A DNA stretch of 64,000 nt from Listeria monocytogenes ATCC 19117 (lineage in GTDB: Bacteria > Bacillota > Bacilli > Lactobacillales > Listeriaceae). Below are positions 1 to 11,155 of this stretch, piece after piece (position 1 is the stretch's first letter; each line of letters starts with the position of its first letter). The notes beneath the pieces are model-generated. The model was not told the DNA's origin. It saw only the letters and a list, made by a program, of their open reading frames with translations, and ran no database searches. A program made the translations under genes and the position numbers. Location of the stretch: positions 1,550,001 to 1,614,000 of the forward strand of contig NC_018584.1 in the NCBI RefSeq assembly GCF_000307025.1. The letters are read 5' to 3'.

Positions 1-370
1 GATTTTCAGCTTGTTGTTCTTCGTGTGATTTATATTTAATTTTACCAAGTTTCGTTACTCCGTCTACTAGCATGGCAACTTCACTGCCAAAAACTTCTTC
101 TAAATCCGCTAGTGTGACTGGCGTATCTTCCACGACATCATGTAAAAATCCAGATGCAACGGTCGATGGATCCATTTTTAATTCGACTAAAATGCCGGCA
201 ACTTGAATTGGATGAATAATATACGGCTCACCTGATTTACGAAATTGCTCTTTATGAGAATCGCGCGCAAATTCATACGCTTTTTTTACGAGCGCTAGAT
301 GTTCCTGATTCATATAATGAGAAGCCATATCGATGACCTGCTCAGCTGTCAGATTTTGTTCTTTCGCCAT
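1..370 (-). CDS. relA: (p)ppGpp synthetase/hydrolase RelA, N-terminal part
   Basis: Only the first 123 codons are visible; the gene runs off the left edge. They contain the start of the HD-type ppGpp hydrolase domain: H53 in an IHP context and the HD pair at residues 77-78 in GFLHDVVEDT. This is the family signature of bifunctional Rel enzymes, which make and degrade the stringent-response alarmone. The synthetase, TGS and ACT domains would lie outside the window. The ATG at 370 is preceded by a GAGGG ribosome site. It sits downstream of apt but is separated from it by a terminator and has its own promoter, with a hairpin in its leader. The identity is secure; which Rel activities are intact cannot be judged here. 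Confidence 0.93.
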   Translation of the reverse strand, partial: MAKEQNLTAEQVIDMASHYMNQEHLALVKKAYEFARDSHKEQFRKSGEPYIIHPIQVAGILVELKMDPSTVASGFLHDVVEDTPVTLADLEEVFGSEVAMLVDGVTKLGKIKYKSHEEQQAEN

Positions 371-410
371 TTACATTCACCCTCTTATCTCCATGTCATA
401 TATACAACTT

Positions 411-434
411 AAAAACACCCAAAAACTGAGTGTT
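411..434 (-). terminator. Terminator-like hairpin inside the relA leader
   Basis: On the minus strand a 7-bp stem (AACACTC with GGGTGTT) is followed by a short T run. It lies about 18 nt downstream of the predicted relA start site and 40 nt before the relA ATG, so it would act on relA mRNA itself rather than on apt. It could be an attenuator or merely a weak hairpin. Confidence 0.5.
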
Positions 435-456
435 CTAAAAAATATTCTTGTTTAAT

Positions 457-485
457 ATTATAGCATGAGCCGTCTTTGTTTAGAA
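457..485 (-). promoter_or_regulatory. Predicted SigA promoter of relA
   Basis: A perfect TATAAT (457-462) with an extended TGC just upstream is spaced 17 nt from a weak -35 TTCTAA (480-485). It lies between the apt terminator and relA, so relA is transcribed independently. Confidence 0.65.
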
Positions 486-536
486 AGCACTTTTCCTTGA
501 TTTTTCACATTTTCTGGCAGTTTTCAGCTTTTTAAT

Positions 537-570
537 CAAAAAACTACCCCTAAAATAATAGGAGTAGTTT
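537..570 (-). terminator. Rho-independent terminator of recJ-apt
   Basis: An 11-bp stem (541-551 with 560-570) with an 8-nt loop is followed by TTTG on the minus strand, just after the apt stop codon. Confidence 0.85.
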
Positions 571-575
571 GATTT

Positions 576-1097
576 TTATAATTGCATAAGGATTAAACGG
601 TCGTAACCATTTAATTTTTTATGTCCTTCTAGCTCTTTTAGTTCGATTAAGAAAGCACAACCAGCAACAATACCGCCTAATTCTTCTACAAGTTTGATAG
701 TTGCTTCGATTGTTCCACCAGTTGCAAGTAAATCATCTGTAATTAAAACGCGTTGCCCCGGTTTAATCGCATCACTATGCATAGATAATTTATTCGTACC
801 ATATTCTAAATCGTATTCCATTTCGATTGTTTCACGAGGAAGTTTTCCTGGTTTACGAACAGGCGCAAAACCAATTCCTAACGCATAAGCAACTGGGCAG
901 CCGATAATAAAGCCACGTGCTTCTGGTCCAACAATAATATCAATTTTTAATTCTTTTGCGTATTCCACAATTTTATCTGTAGCAAAACGATATGCTTCTC
1001 CGTCATTCATAAGGGGTGTGATGTCTTTAAATACAATCCCTTTTTTGGGCCAATCGTTCACAATCGCTACATAATCTTGTAAATCTTTAATTTCCAT
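576..1097 (-). CDS. apt: Adenine phosphoribosyltransferase
   Basis: 173 residues, the usual length for Apt. It salvages adenine with PRPP to make AMP in the cytoplasm. The PRPP-binding signature [13 protein letters not shown] spans residues 117-129, and GPEARGF near 57-63 is also typical. The ATG at 1097 overlaps the end of recJ by 11 bp and has a GGAGG site within the recJ coding end, so the two genes are translationally coupled. The recJ-apt-relA order is conserved in Bacilli. The operon ends at the hairpin immediately downstream. Confidence 0.97.
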
Positions 1098-3438
1098 TTT
1101 CTAGTTCCTCCGCATTCGGGTAAATTGATGTTTCCATCATTGATTCCATCCAACTATGAAGTTCCGTATAGTTAGAGTACAACAGTTTTTTTCTTGTAGT
1201 TATTTCTTCTACCTTTTGTTGATAAACAAGTGATTCGTCCAGATTACGTTTTTCAACAACTTCATTAATAATAATCTGACCACTTTCCATTTTAGCAAAT
1301 TCTAAATCAAAAAACACCTTTGACATGAAATCTATTTGCTCTTTATTCCAGCCAAACTTTTGCATTAGCCGTGGTGTGTACTTTTCAATTGGAAATGGTT
1401 GGAATTTTTTGATGAGACTATATAGCTCAGCAAAGGCTAACCGGTCTGGAATTGCTGGAATTTGATTCCCCTCTGCTGCATCAAAATGGACAAAAATACG
1501 CTCTGGTTTCGTTTCACGAACAATCGTTTCCACTAATTCAGTCTTCGTTGGCATATCCGCAAAAACAAGTTCTTCTGTCTGGAAATCCGCCGTAAAATCA
1601 GCTTTTTCATCCACTAAAATATAGTTTTTTTCTCCAAGCGTGCCAATCGTTCTTTCTTCAAAACAAACAAAAACTCTTGATTCTGTTTGTTCTTGGAGAA
1701 TCCTAGCCCACTCAGATTTATTACGTACATCGAAAAGTTGCCAATGCGAGATGTGAATGTCCATCATGCGTAGTTGTGGTTTTTTCACATTATTCCATTC
1801 ATTGATGGATAATTCCCCAACCACGTCCACGGCTGCATTTGGAGAAATTTTTTCTACCAAATCGCCTACACCAAATCCGATAGAATCTAAAGTGGCATCA
1901 TTTTCCTCTGTAGCAAGCATTGTTTTTAAATGGGTTTTATCTGCCCCAATTCTTTTCGTTCCTTTTAAATGCATATTTTCTAACAAGAAAATTGGTTTAG
2001 GGTTATCCATTCCAAAAGGAGCTAATTTTTCAAGTTGAGCAATAAATGCTACGGAAACATCCGCAATATTTATTTTCTCTTCTATTTTCAAGGCTGGGCG
2101 GAAATCTTCTTCAGAAAGAAAACTCGCTTCTTCTTGTAATTTAGCTTCTAATTCTGTTAGATTTTCAGCGGGCAATGTAAGACCCGCAGCCATTGGATGC
2201 CCACCAAATGCAGTCATTAAATCACGATGTTTATCAAGCGCTTGATACAAATGAAATGCATCGACGCTTCGACCAGATCCTTTGGCAATTCCAGTAACTG
2301 GATCAATTCCTAGTACAATCGCCGGACGAGAATATGTTCCAACTAATTTAGAAGCAACTATCCCTAAAATCCCTGTATTCCAACCCTCTCCGTAAACAAC
2401 GAGCACATTTCCTAATGTTTCTTTTGCCTCAATTGCCTCCATCGCGAGCTTCGTTGTATCAACAACTATTTGTTTACGTTCTTTATTCGCATCATCAATT
2501 TCTTCTGCTAAGAAAAGTGCTTCTTCTGGATCCTCTGTTAAAAGTAAATCCGCCGCTGGATCTGCTGGGCCTAAACGACCAACAGCATTCAGTCGTGGAG
2601 CTAAACCAAAGCCAATAGTTTCTTCCGTAGCCTCTTCTAACTTCAAACTAGCTTTTTTAGCTAACACTGAAAGTCCAAGGTTCGCGGATTCGCGCAATTG
2701 GCGCAATCCAAGTTGGACAAGTAAGCGATTTTCATCTGTTAAAGAAACTAAATCTGCCACCGTTCCAACTGCAACTAAATCAAGCAATTCTTTCGGTTCT
2801 TCTCCAAGTAATGCATGCGATAACTTATAAGCAACACCCACACCCGCTAATTCATCAAAAGGATAAGCTGACTTAGGATGCTTCGGATGAATTACTGCAA
2901 CAGCTTCCGGCATAACTTCCCGTGGTTCATGGTGATCCGTCACAATAACATCTAAACCAATCTCTTTGGCATGCGTCATTACTTCAAGCGCCGCAATACC
3001 ATTATCAACCGTAATAATTAAATCCGTTCCTTGGTTTTTAGCCATATCAAAAGCAGTGATATTTGGACCATAACCTTCCGTAAAACGATTAGGAATATAA
3101 AATTCAGCATTTGCTCCTAAATGCCGCAGTGTTTTCATTAAAACGGCAATACTAGTAACTCCATCTGCATCATAATCTCCGTAAACTAAAATCTGCTCAT
3201 TTAGTTCTATCGCTCGCTTAATTCTAGCAACCGCAAGATCCATTTCAGCAAATAAAAATGGGTCATAGCTTTCATATTTTTCTGGGTGGAAAAATTTATC
3301 GAATTGTCCTTGCGTTGTAATTTTTCTTTTCCAAAGTAGTTTTGCAAGTGGAAGCGAAATTTTTAGCTGTTCTGCTAATTGGCTTGCTTTGTCTTCCGCC
3401 GCTCCCTCGATATTCCATAAGTATTTTGAATGAATCAC
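1087..3438 (-). CDS. recJ: Single-stranded-DNA-specific 5'-3' exonuclease RecJ
   Basis: 783 residues. RecJ degrades 5' ends of single-stranded DNA during recombination and mismatch or base-excision repair. DHH-superfamily motifs are present: GDYDADG at 87-93, TVDNG near 143 and DHH at 168-170, followed by a DHHA1 domain with GGHPMAAG. The extended C-terminal half resembles the long RecJ of Bacilli. The chosen start is GTG at 3438, with a GAGGTGG ribosome site at good spacing; an ATG two bases upstream is out of frame. It is the first gene of the recJ-apt unit. Confidence 0.96.
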
Positions 3439-3505
3439 ATTACCCCACCTCTCAACCTTCCTATTATATCGAAAATCACTAGAAAAACCAAGAGGAATCT
3501 TCTAA

Positions 3506-3534
3506 CAAAAAACGCCAACATATTTTGTCAGCGT
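3506..3534 (-). terminator. Terminator of the LapA-like gene
   Basis: A 9-bp stem (3512-3520 with 3526-3534, two or three G-U pairs) and a 5-nt loop are followed by TTTTTTG on the minus strand. Confidence 0.8.
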
Positions 3535-3542
3535 CCCATTTT

Positions 3543-3887
3543 TTATTTAGTTGTGTCTACCACATTTTCTGTATCACGTGTTTCTACTTTAGATGAATGA
3601 GTTTTCATTGCTTTAGCAGCTGCTAGTTGGCGTTCTAATTCTGCTTTTTCGGATGTTAATTGTTTTACTTGTTTCTTCATTCCACGCGATTTCGCGATAT
3701 TTAAGAAAAAGATAATTAAACAACCACAAAGAACAGAGCCTAAAATAATTAAAATTAATGGCCACTCCGCTTGCGCAAATAAAAAGTTTACTTCTACTGG
3801 ATCTACATTAATAACTGCAAAAATAGCAATAATGAGTGCTAAAATAATCCCCGCAATTACTTGCCACTGTACTTTATTTTCTTTCAT
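3543..3887 (-). CDS. LapA-domain (DUF1049) small membrane protein
   Basis: 114 residues. Two hydrophobic segments (about 9-30 and 39-62) are followed by a charged region rich in K, E, Q and A (about 66-95) that should form a coiled coil, and a polar tail. This is the LapA/DUF1049 pattern. In Proteobacteria LapA works in LPS assembly; Firmicutes lack LPS, so the role here is unknown. The ATG at 3887 has a GGAGGAG site. It lies downstream of secDF, separated by a terminator. Its function cannot be deduced from the neighbourhood. Confidence 0.8.
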   Translation of the reverse strand: MKENKVQWQVIAGIILALIIAIFAVINVDPVEVNFLFAQAEWPLILIILGSVLCGCLIIFFLNIAKSRGMKKQVKQLTSEKAELERQLAAAKAMKTHSSKVETRDTENVVDTTK

Positions 3888-3941
3888 GTTTTTTCTCCTC
3901 CTTGCACAATTATCTTATTATTTACCCGTTTCTAGGCTATT

Positions 3942-3979
3942 AAAAACGACCGAATCTCTTTTTATGAAATTCGGCCGTT
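3942..3979 (-). terminator. Terminator of secDF
   Basis: An 11-bp GC-rich stem (3945-3955 with 3969-3979, one G-U pair) is followed by a TTTTTA run on the minus strand, six bases after the secDF stop. Confidence 0.9.
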
Positions 3980-3984
3980 CGTTT

Positions 3985-6249
3985 TTATACGACAGGTTGC
4001 CCGTTATTACGTGGTTTTTTCTTTTTAACTGTGCTAATTGGGCCTTTTTTTCGTAGTTGTCGTGCTTTGAATACGTACCACAATTGCATTGCCATAAAGA
4101 TGGAGGAGAATACACTCGAAACAAGTCCAACAAGTAAGGCGATGGAGAAGTTCAGAATAGACTCACTACCAAATAGTACAAGTGCCAGTACGGTGAAAAT
4201 AACCGTTAAAATGGTATTAATTGAACGAGTGAATGTTTGGCGTAATGCTTTATTAACCGCATTCGCAATTTCTTCTTTCGTTTTGAAACGTTGCATCTTC
4301 ATACTAATATCCCGTATCCGGTCGGCGGTGACTATCGTGTCATTAATGGAATAACCGATAACCGTCAGCACCGCGGCAATGAAGGTTAAGTCAACCTCCA
4401 GCCTTGTTACACTGAAGAATATGAAGATGATAAATGCGTCGAATAGTAAGGACAGAATCGCCGCAATACCCATATAAAATTCAAACCGGACTGCAATATA
4501 AAGTACAATCAGCACAGACGCCACACCGAGTGCCCAGAAGCCATTTTTGGCAAGTTCTTTACCGACAGTTGGTGAAACGGTACTAATGCTTGGTTCGTGC
4601 TTATACTTGTCCTCAAAATAGTTTTTAAATTTAGCTACATCATTTTGTGATAATGTCCCTTTATAAGAAACAACGGCTGTTTTAGACCCTGATCCTTGGA
4701 AAACAATATCATCCGATGGCATATCAATCGCATCTAAATCTTTCTTAATTTGCGTTTCTGTCAGCGTTTGATTAGCTGTTACTTCCGCTCGTGTCCCACT
4801 GGCAAAGTCAATACCTAGATTTAGCCTAAATATGGAGAGAATAACAATACCGACAATAACAATTGCAGCAAAAATAGATAAGAACAGACGATGATGTTTT
4901 ACAAAATCAAAGCGATCAAAGTGTGTTTTTAAGCTAAAGCTATTAATTCCCTCATGTAAATTATGAATATCTTTTCGTTTAACTGCAAAGAATCCTGGTT
5001 TATTGTTAAGCCAATTACTTTTCACTAATAAGCCTAATAAGAATCTTGATCCCCAAACGGCTGTCAAGAAGCTGACTAAAATACTAATGATTAGAACCGT
5101 AGCAAAACCTTTGATGGAGCTTGTTCCAAAGTAGAAGAGAACCGCAGCTACGATAAGTGTCGTCAAGTTACCATCTAAAATCGCACGGAATGCTTCTTTA
5201 CCGCCGACCTCAAAAGCCGCTTTCGTCGACCTACCGACTTTGATTTCTTCTTTTATCCGCTCGTAGGTTATTACGTTCGCGTCAACAGCCATACCTATCC
5301 CCAGAATCAAACCTGCAATCCCTGGTAAAGTAAGTGTTGCGTTAAGCAGACTCAGTATTAATAGTACTAAATAAGTGTATGCAACTAAAGTGATACAAGC
5401 AATAACGCCTGGTAAACGGTAAACTGCCATCATGAAAATAAAGATAGCAATGACCCCAATAATACCAGCTAAAATTGTTTCTTGTAACGCATCTTGCCCA
5501 AATTGAGCACCAACAGATGTCGAGTAAACTTCTTTCATTTTAACAGGGAGTGCACCAGAGTTTAGCAAATCAGCTAAATCTTTTGCTTCTTCCGTTGTGA
5601 AACTTCCGGAAATTTCTACTTTATCTGTATCAAGCACGCTACTAACGTTTGGTGCTGATAAGTAAGCTGGGTCTTTCTTCTCGCGTTCTGTTTTGTATTT
5701 TTGTCCTTCTTTCCAATCTAACCAAATAACTAATTGATTGTCAGGCGCTTCCGCTAGTATTGTTTTTGTTACACTAGCAAATTTATCTGCACTTTTTAGT
5801 TTTAGCGTAACGATTGGGTTGTTGCTTGAATCGAAAGCTTGTTTGGCACCGCCCGCAACTAAGTCACTACCATTCATCATCATCTTGTCATTTGCATCTC
5901 TAAATGATAATTGGGCTGTGGTTGATAGCATTTTTCGTGCTTCTTCCTGATCAGTTACCCCAGCAAGTTGAACACGAATACGGTTATCCCCTTCGATTTG
6001 AATACTTGGTTCAGCTACACCTAATGAATTGATACGCTTGTCGAGTGAAGTTACCGTATCTGTCAATGTTTGTTTGGATACAGTTCCTTTGCCATCAGCT
6101 GGTGAAACTTCATATAGAACTTCGAATCCCCCTTGAAGATCCAAGCCTAGGTTGATGTTTTGCATAACCATTTTTGCGGTACCAAATACAGCACCAAAGA
6201 TAATTGCAACTACTAGAAAGAAAATAACTATCTTACTCTTTTTTACCAT
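3985..6249 (-). CDS. secDF: Fused protein-export membrane protein SecDF
   Basis: 754 residues. This is a single-chain fusion of SecD and SecF, the form typical of Bacilli; the two are separate in E. coli. The SecD half (about 1-430) begins with a membrane segment and the conserved NLGLDLQGG motif, then a large outer domain and five further helices. The SecF half (about 440-754) has LNLGIDFASGT and a second six-helix set with TVIGYSINDT. SecDF uses the proton-motive force to help complete Sec-dependent export. The ATG at 6249 has a GGGAGGAA site. yajC, encoding its usual partner, lies two genes upstream. Confidence 0.97.
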   Translation of the reverse strand: MVKKSKIVIFFLVVAIIFGAVFGTAKMVMQNINLGLDLQGGFEVLYEVSPADGKGTVSKQTLTDTVTSLDKRINSLGVAEPSIQIEGDNRIRVQLAGVTDQEEARKMLSTTAQLSFRDANDKMMMNGSDLVAGGAKQAFDSSNNPIVTLKLKSADKFASVTKTILAEAPDNQLVIWLDWKEGQKYKTEREKKDPAYLSAPNVSSVLDTDKVEISGSFTTEEAKDLADLLNSGALPVKMKEVYSTSVGAQFGQDALQETILAGIIGVIAIFIFMMAVYRLPGVIACITLVAYTYLVLLILSLLNATLTLPGIAGLILGIGMAVDANVITYERIKEEIKVGRSTKAAFEVGGKEAFRAILDGNLTTLIVAAVLFYFGTSSIKGFATVLIISILVSFLTAVWGSRFLLGLLVKSNWLNNKPGFFAVKRKDIHNLHEGINSFSLKTHFDRFDFVKHHRLFLSIFAAIVIVGIVILSIFRLNLGIDFASGTRAEVTANQTLTETQIKKDLDAIDMPSDDIVFQGSGSKTAVVSYKGTLSQNDVAKFKNYFEDKYKHEPSISTVSPTVGKELAKNGFWALGVASVLIVLYIAVRFEFYMGIAAILSLLFDAFIIFIFFSVTRLEVDLTFIAAVLTVIGYSINDTIVTADRIRDISMKMQRFKTKEEIANAVNKALRQTFTRSINTILTVIFTVLALVLFGSESILNFSIALLVGLVSSVFSSIFMAMQLWYVFKARQLRKKGPISTVKKKKPRNNGQPVV

Positions 6250-6349
6250 TTCTGTTTCGTTCCTCCCTCATCTAAACCATAACAAATCCCAGTCTAACAA
6301 CAAATACTTCTATTTTATGTATGAAACCCAAGCATTTGCTAACAGGCTG

Positions 6350-6640
6350 TTAATCTTCCACATTTGGTTGAAGCATACTATCTGCTTGAGAAACATGGTT
6401 ATTAGATTCTTGTTCAGCTGTTGTCATAATAAATTGCATTAATTGTCCAATATTCATTTGCATAACATCATTTATACGTTCATGCAAAGCAGGGGTTGGT
6501 TCATTCTTCCACTTTTCTTCTGTTAAAAATGCCCAAATGTGGCTTGCCTTGATTTCTCGGTAACCTAAAATATGAAAATCTTCCACTTTTATTGAAATCG
6601 CTGGCGCTAAATCTTCATACCATTCCGAAAATGTATCCAT
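6350..6640 (-). CDS. ComN-like post-transcriptional regulator
   Basis: 96 residues, soluble, with no signal or membrane segment. The core (LGYREIKASHIWAFLTEEKW, then LHERINDVMQM and GQLM) resembles the ComN/YrzD family of small post-transcriptional regulators. In B. subtilis ComN acts on comE competence mRNA and lies next to secDF. The ATG at 6640 has an AAAGGGGA site. It is placed between yajC and secDF. The family assignment rests on remembered similarity and position, so the mRNA targets in this organism are unknown. comC, another competence gene, is 19 kb away in the same window. Confidence 0.65.
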   Translation of the reverse strand: MDTFSEWYEDLAPAISIKVEDFHILGYREIKASHIWAFLTEEKWKNEPTPALHERINDVMQMNIGQLMQFIMTTAEQESNNHVSQADSMLQPNVED

Positions 6641-6733
6641 ATCAAGTCGTCCCCTTTCTTAAACAATAAGCATATTCCCATTTTATCTAAAAAAAGCTTA
6701 AATGGGAAGTATAAGCTCTATTTTTATGGTTAA

Positions 6734-6771
6734 AAAATGCCATTTCACCGTTTAAAGGGAAATGGCATTTT
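6734..6771. terminator. Strong bidirectional-type terminator after yajC
   Basis: A perfect 13-bp stem (6734-6746 with 6759-6771) flanked by T runs on both strands. On the minus strand it ends yajC transcripts. Confidence 0.9.
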
Positions 6772-6782
6772 TATTTCAAGTA

Positions 6783-7112
6783 TTATTTGTTGTCTTCTAC
6801 AACTTCAGTGTCATCAGAAGTTGTTTCTGCTACAACTGGATTAGAAACTGCATTACCTTTTTCAAGTACAGTTCTGATTGCGTTACGGTCAAAAGTTAAT
6901 TTGCTGTTTCCGCATTTCAAAATGACTGTGCCATCTTCAATTGCTTCAACAATACCGTGAAGTCCACCAATAGTAATAATTTTATCACCTTTTGCTAAAC
7001 TACTTTGCATATTTTGTACTTCTTTTTGACGTTTTTGTTGAGGTCTGATTAATAAGAAGTAAAACAAAACGATCATCAAGATAATTGGTATAAATGTTAC
7101 AATACCGCCCAT
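6783..7112 (-). CDS. yajC: Preprotein translocase accessory subunit YajC
   Basis: 109 residues with the chosen start. One N-terminal membrane helix (about 3-22) is followed by RPQQKRQKE and a small cytoplasmic domain with GDKIITIGGLHG, the YajC signature. YajC associates with SecDF at the Sec translocon. The frame can be opened three codons earlier at a TTG (7121), but AAAGGAG directly abuts that codon; the ATG at 7112 has 9 nt of spacing and is preferred. It follows tgt by 33 nt, the conserved queA-tgt-yajC order. Confidence 0.95.
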   Translation of the reverse strand: MGGIVTFIPIILMIVLFYFLLIRPQQKRQKEVQNMQSSLAKGDKIITIGGLHGIVEAIEDGTVILKCGNSKLTFDRNAIRTVLEKGNAVSNPVVAETTSDDTEVVEDNK

Positions 7113-7145
7113 ATTTTCCAACTCCTTTCGATACTTTATATATAT

Positions 7146-8288
<1,143 letters not shown>

Positions 8289-8371
8289 TTACCTCTTTCT
8301 TATTTACTCTATTCACTAGCATAACGAAAATTACCAATGAAAACAAGCTTTTCTATTAATTTTTTCGCAAT

Positions 8372-9400
8372 TTAATGAATAAACATGGCATCGCCAAAAC
8401 TAAAGAAGCGATATTGTTCTTCTACAGCATGATTATAGGCTGCTAAAATTTTCGTGCGGTCCGATAAAGCAGACACGAGCATAATTAATGTTGATTTTGG
8501 TAAATGGAAATTCGTTATTAGTGCATCTACTGCCTGAAAAGTATACCCTGGGGAAATGAAGATCTCTGTCCAACCTGATTCAGCCACTAGTTTGCCGTCA
8601 TGACGACTCGCAATTGTTTCTAATGTTCGGATAGAAGTCGTTCCAACTGCAACAACTTTTCCGCCTTGTGCTTTGATTTTATTAATTCGCTCAGCAGATT
8701 CTTCTGTTAAACGATAAAATTCAGAATGCATTTTATGATTGGTAGTATCTTCTACGTCCACTGGGCGGAATGTTCCGAGCCCTACATGAAGCGTCACGAA
8801 AATGATTTCTACACCTTTTGCGCTAATTTTCGCCAGTAAATCTTCTGTAAAATGAAGGCCCGCTGTCGGCGCTGCTGCTGAACCATTCTCTTTCGCATAG
8901 ACGGTTTGATAACGATCCTGATCAGCAAGTTGTTCTTTAATGTATGGTGGAAGTGGCATCTCGCCAAGTTGTTCTAAAACTTCATAAAAAATGCCTTCAT
9001 AAGAAAATTCTAAAATCCGACCACCATGCTCGAGCTCTTCCAAGCAAATCGCTTTTAAAGCACCATCACCAAAAGTAATGGTAGCACCTTTTCGAATTCT
9101 TTTGGCAGGTTTTACTAAAGTTTCCCATGCATTGCCTTCTTTTTGTTTCAAAAGGAGCACTTCAATGTGCGCGCCAGTTTCATCTTTAATACCATGCAGC
9201 CTTGCTGGGAGAACACGTGTGTCATTTAATACTAGTGCATCCCCTTCGTTTAAATAGCTGATAATATCAGTGAAATGTTGGTCTTTTATGTCACCTGACT
9301 TTTTATCAAGCACCATTAGCCGGCTTGAAGTCCGGTCTAATAGTGGGGTTTGTGCGATTAATTCTTCTGGTAAATCAAAATCGAAATCTTCTACTTTCAT
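8372..9400 (-). CDS. queA: S-adenosylmethionine:tRNA ribosyltransferase-isomerase
   Basis: 342 residues, full length. QueA transfers and isomerises the ribosyl group of SAM onto preQ1 in tRNA, forming epoxyqueuosine. Diagnostic stretches include the N-terminal [33 protein letters not shown] and [12 protein letters not shown]. The ATG at 9400 has an AGAGGT site and lies 3 nt after the ruvB stop, showing co-transcription with ruvAB. An 86-nt gap to tgt shows no clear terminator. Confidence 0.98.
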   Translation of the reverse strand: MKVEDFDFDLPEELIAQTPLLDRTSSRLMVLDKKSGDIKDQHFTDIISYLNEGDALVLNDTRVLPARLHGIKDETGAHIEVLLLKQKEGNAWETLVKPAKRIRKGATITFGDGALKAICLEELEHGGRILEFSYEGIFYEVLEQLGEMPLPPYIKEQLADQDRYQTVYAKENGSAAAPTAGLHFTEDLLAKISAKGVEIIFVTLHVGLGTFRPVDVEDTTNHKMHSEFYRLTEESAERINKIKAQGGKVVAVGTTSIRTLETIASRHDGKLVAESGWTEIFISPGYTFQAVDALITNFHLPKSTLIMLVSALSDRTKILAAYNHAVEEQYRFFSFGDAMFIH

Positions 9401-9403
9401 GCT

Positions 9404-10411
9404 TTATACCTCTTTTTCATAACTTATTCCTAAATGGTTATACGCCGTTTCAGTTGCGATTCTTCCGCGCGGCGTCCTTTGTAGAAAACCGATTTGTAGT
9501 AAATATGGTTCTTGCATATCTTCAATGGTTTCTCGTTCTTCTCCAATACTTGCAGCGATTGTATCCAGTCCAACTGGACCGCCTCTAAATGATTGGATAA
9601 TTGTGTGGAGCAATTTTTGGTCAATGGTATCTAATCCTCTTGGATCTACTTGAAGCAAAGTAAGTGCTTCTTTCGCTAGCTTTTCTGTTACCGTTCCGTT
9701 TCCTCGAACTTGCGCGAAATCACGTACCCGTTTTAATAAACGATTGGCAATCCGTGGGGTTCCTCTTGAACGTCTAGCTATTTCACGTGCACCAAGATCA
9801 TCAATCTTTGTATCTAATATATTCGAAGTTCTGAGTACAATTTCTGTTAACTGCTCTTCTGTATAAAATTCCAAGTGGTCAATTACGCCAAAACGATCTC
9901 TGAGTGGTGCCGATAAAAGTCCCGCTCGTGTGGTAGCTCCAATCAATGTAAATGGTGGTAAGTCTAGACGAACAGAGCGCGCAGTTGGACCTGTTCCAAT
10001 CACAATATCCAAACAATAATCTTCCATTGCCGGATATAAAATTTCTTCAATCGCTCTCGATAAACGATGGATTTCATCAATAAATAAAACATCCCCTGGC
10101 TCAAGGCTTGTTAAAATTGTCGCCAAGTCACCTGGTCGTTCAATTGCTGGTCCACTCGTTGTTTTAATTTGACTCCCCATTTCAGCTGCAATAACCATTG
10201 CAAGCGTTGTTTTACCAAGCCCTGGAGGTCCGTATAAAAGCACGTGATCCAAGGCTTCATTCCGGAGTGTGGCAGCTTCTATAAAAACTGTTAAATTATT
10301 CTTTACTTTGTCTTGCCCAATATATTGTGAAAGGTTCTGTGGCCGCAAACTAGTTTCAAAAGATACTTCTTCTGCGTCTACCGTTTCACTTGAAATAATT
10401 CGTTCATCCAT
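9404..10411 (-). CDS. ruvB: Holliday junction branch-migration helicase RuvB
   Basis: 335 residues. This is the AAA+ motor that drives branch migration with RuvA. Walker [10 protein letters not shown] is at 61-69 and Walker B FIDEIHRL near 110-117; sensor GATTRAG and the C-terminal winged helix (RTPRGRIAT) are present. The ATG at 10411 has a GAGGAG site. It is 15 nt downstream of ruvA and 3 nt upstream of queA. Confidence 0.98.
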   Translation of the reverse strand: MDERIISSETVDAEEVSFETSLRPQNLSQYIGQDKVKNNLTVFIEAATLRNEALDHVLLYGPPGLGKTTLAMVIAAEMGSQIKTTSGPAIERPGDLATILTSLEPGDVLFIDEIHRLSRAIEEILYPAMEDYCLDIVIGTGPTARSVRLDLPPFTLIGATTRAGLLSAPLRDRFGVIDHLEFYTEEQLTEIVLRTSNILDTKIDDLGAREIARRSRGTPRIANRLLKRVRDFAQVRGNGTVTEKLAKEALTLLQVDPRGLDTIDQKLLHTIIQSFRGGPVGLDTIAASIGEERETIEDMQEPYLLQIGFLQRTPRGRIATETAYNHLGISYEKEV

Positions 10412-10426
10412 GCCACAAGCTCCTCT

Positions 10427-11032
10427 CTATTTTGTCATTAATTGTAGTGCTAGCTTGATATATGCGTCGCTTGTTAGGTCTTCTTCTTTTGACAATTTTG
10501 GTATTACTTTTTTTAGTTCTCGCGTGCTATAACCGAGCGCTTCTAAAGCTAATACAGCTTCTTCTAATTGCGGAGAAAGTCCAGCAACCATATCGTTTTC
10601 TGGAGCAACATAAACAATTTCGCTCGCGACAACATCAGCTAGTTTGCCTTTCAAATCAAGAATGATTTGGCGTGCTGTTTTTTTACCAACGCTTGGAAAT
10701 TTGGTTAAATAAACATCGTCTTCGGATTCAATAGCAGAAATCAGTGGAACGACATCGCCTGAAGCAATAATAGCTAGCGCGCTTTTTGGTCCAATGCCCG
10801 AAACACTCAATAATTTTTTGAATAAATAACGTTCTTCTGTTGTTTGAAAACCGAATAGAGAAATATTATCCTCCCGCACATGTTGATACAAAAAGACTTG
10901 CGCTTCTGTACCTTCTAATCGTTGAAAGGAAAACGGGTTTCCTGTAATTATTTGATAGCCGATTTGTCCTGCCTCGACAACAATATATTCGGGTGTAATC
11001 GTCGTAACGGTTCCTTTTATGTAATCGTACAA
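10427..11032 (-). CDS. ruvA: Holliday junction DNA-binding protein RuvA
   Basis: 201 residues. RuvA forms the tetramer that binds four-way junctions and loads RuvB. The N-terminal OB fold (MYDYIKGTV) is followed by helix-hairpin-helix signatures [15 protein letters not shown] and [14 protein letters not shown], then the C-terminal domain that contacts RuvB. The start is TTG at 11032 with an AGAGGAC site 7 nt away. A SigA-like promoter lies upstream, overlapped by a degenerate SOS-box-like sequence. Confidence 0.96.
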   Translation of the reverse strand: MYDYIKGTVTTITPEYIVVEAGQIGYQIITGNPFSFQRLEGTEAQVFLYQHVREDNISLFGFQTTEERYLFKKLLSVSGIGPKSALAIIASGDVVPLISAIESEDDVYLTKFPSVGKKTARQIILDLKGKLADVVASEIVYVAPENDMVAGLSPQLEEAVLALEALGYSTRELKKVIPKLSKEEDLTSDAYIKLALQLMTK

Positions 11033-11065
11033 TTTATTCGTCCTCTCTTCATTTCACGTCATACA

Positions 11066-11097
11066 TTATATGATAGCATAAAACGGAACGTCTGTAC
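11066..11097 (-). promoter_or_regulatory. Predicted ruvA promoter region with degenerate LexA-like box
   Basis: Minus-strand TATCAT/TATAAT -10 candidates lie at about 11066-11077. Upstream, GTAC-AGAC-GTTC (11086-11097) differs at one position from the Gram-positive SOS core GAAC-N4-GTTC and would overlap the -35. The promoter is plausible; the LexA site is tentative. Confidence 0.4.
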
Positions 11098-11155
11098 TAG
11101 TTTTTGTTTATAAAAGAAACGCTTATTTAGTTTACATAATAATATTATTGACACC

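Noticed and set aside
3918-4133. 71-codon minus-strand frame overlapping the secDF end
   Set aside because: It runs through the secDF terminator and overlaps the conserved SecF C-terminus in another frame.
7113-7121. TTG start three codons upstream for yajC
   Set aside because: The Shine-Dalgarno AAAGGAG directly abuts the TTG; the ATG at 7112 has normal spacing.
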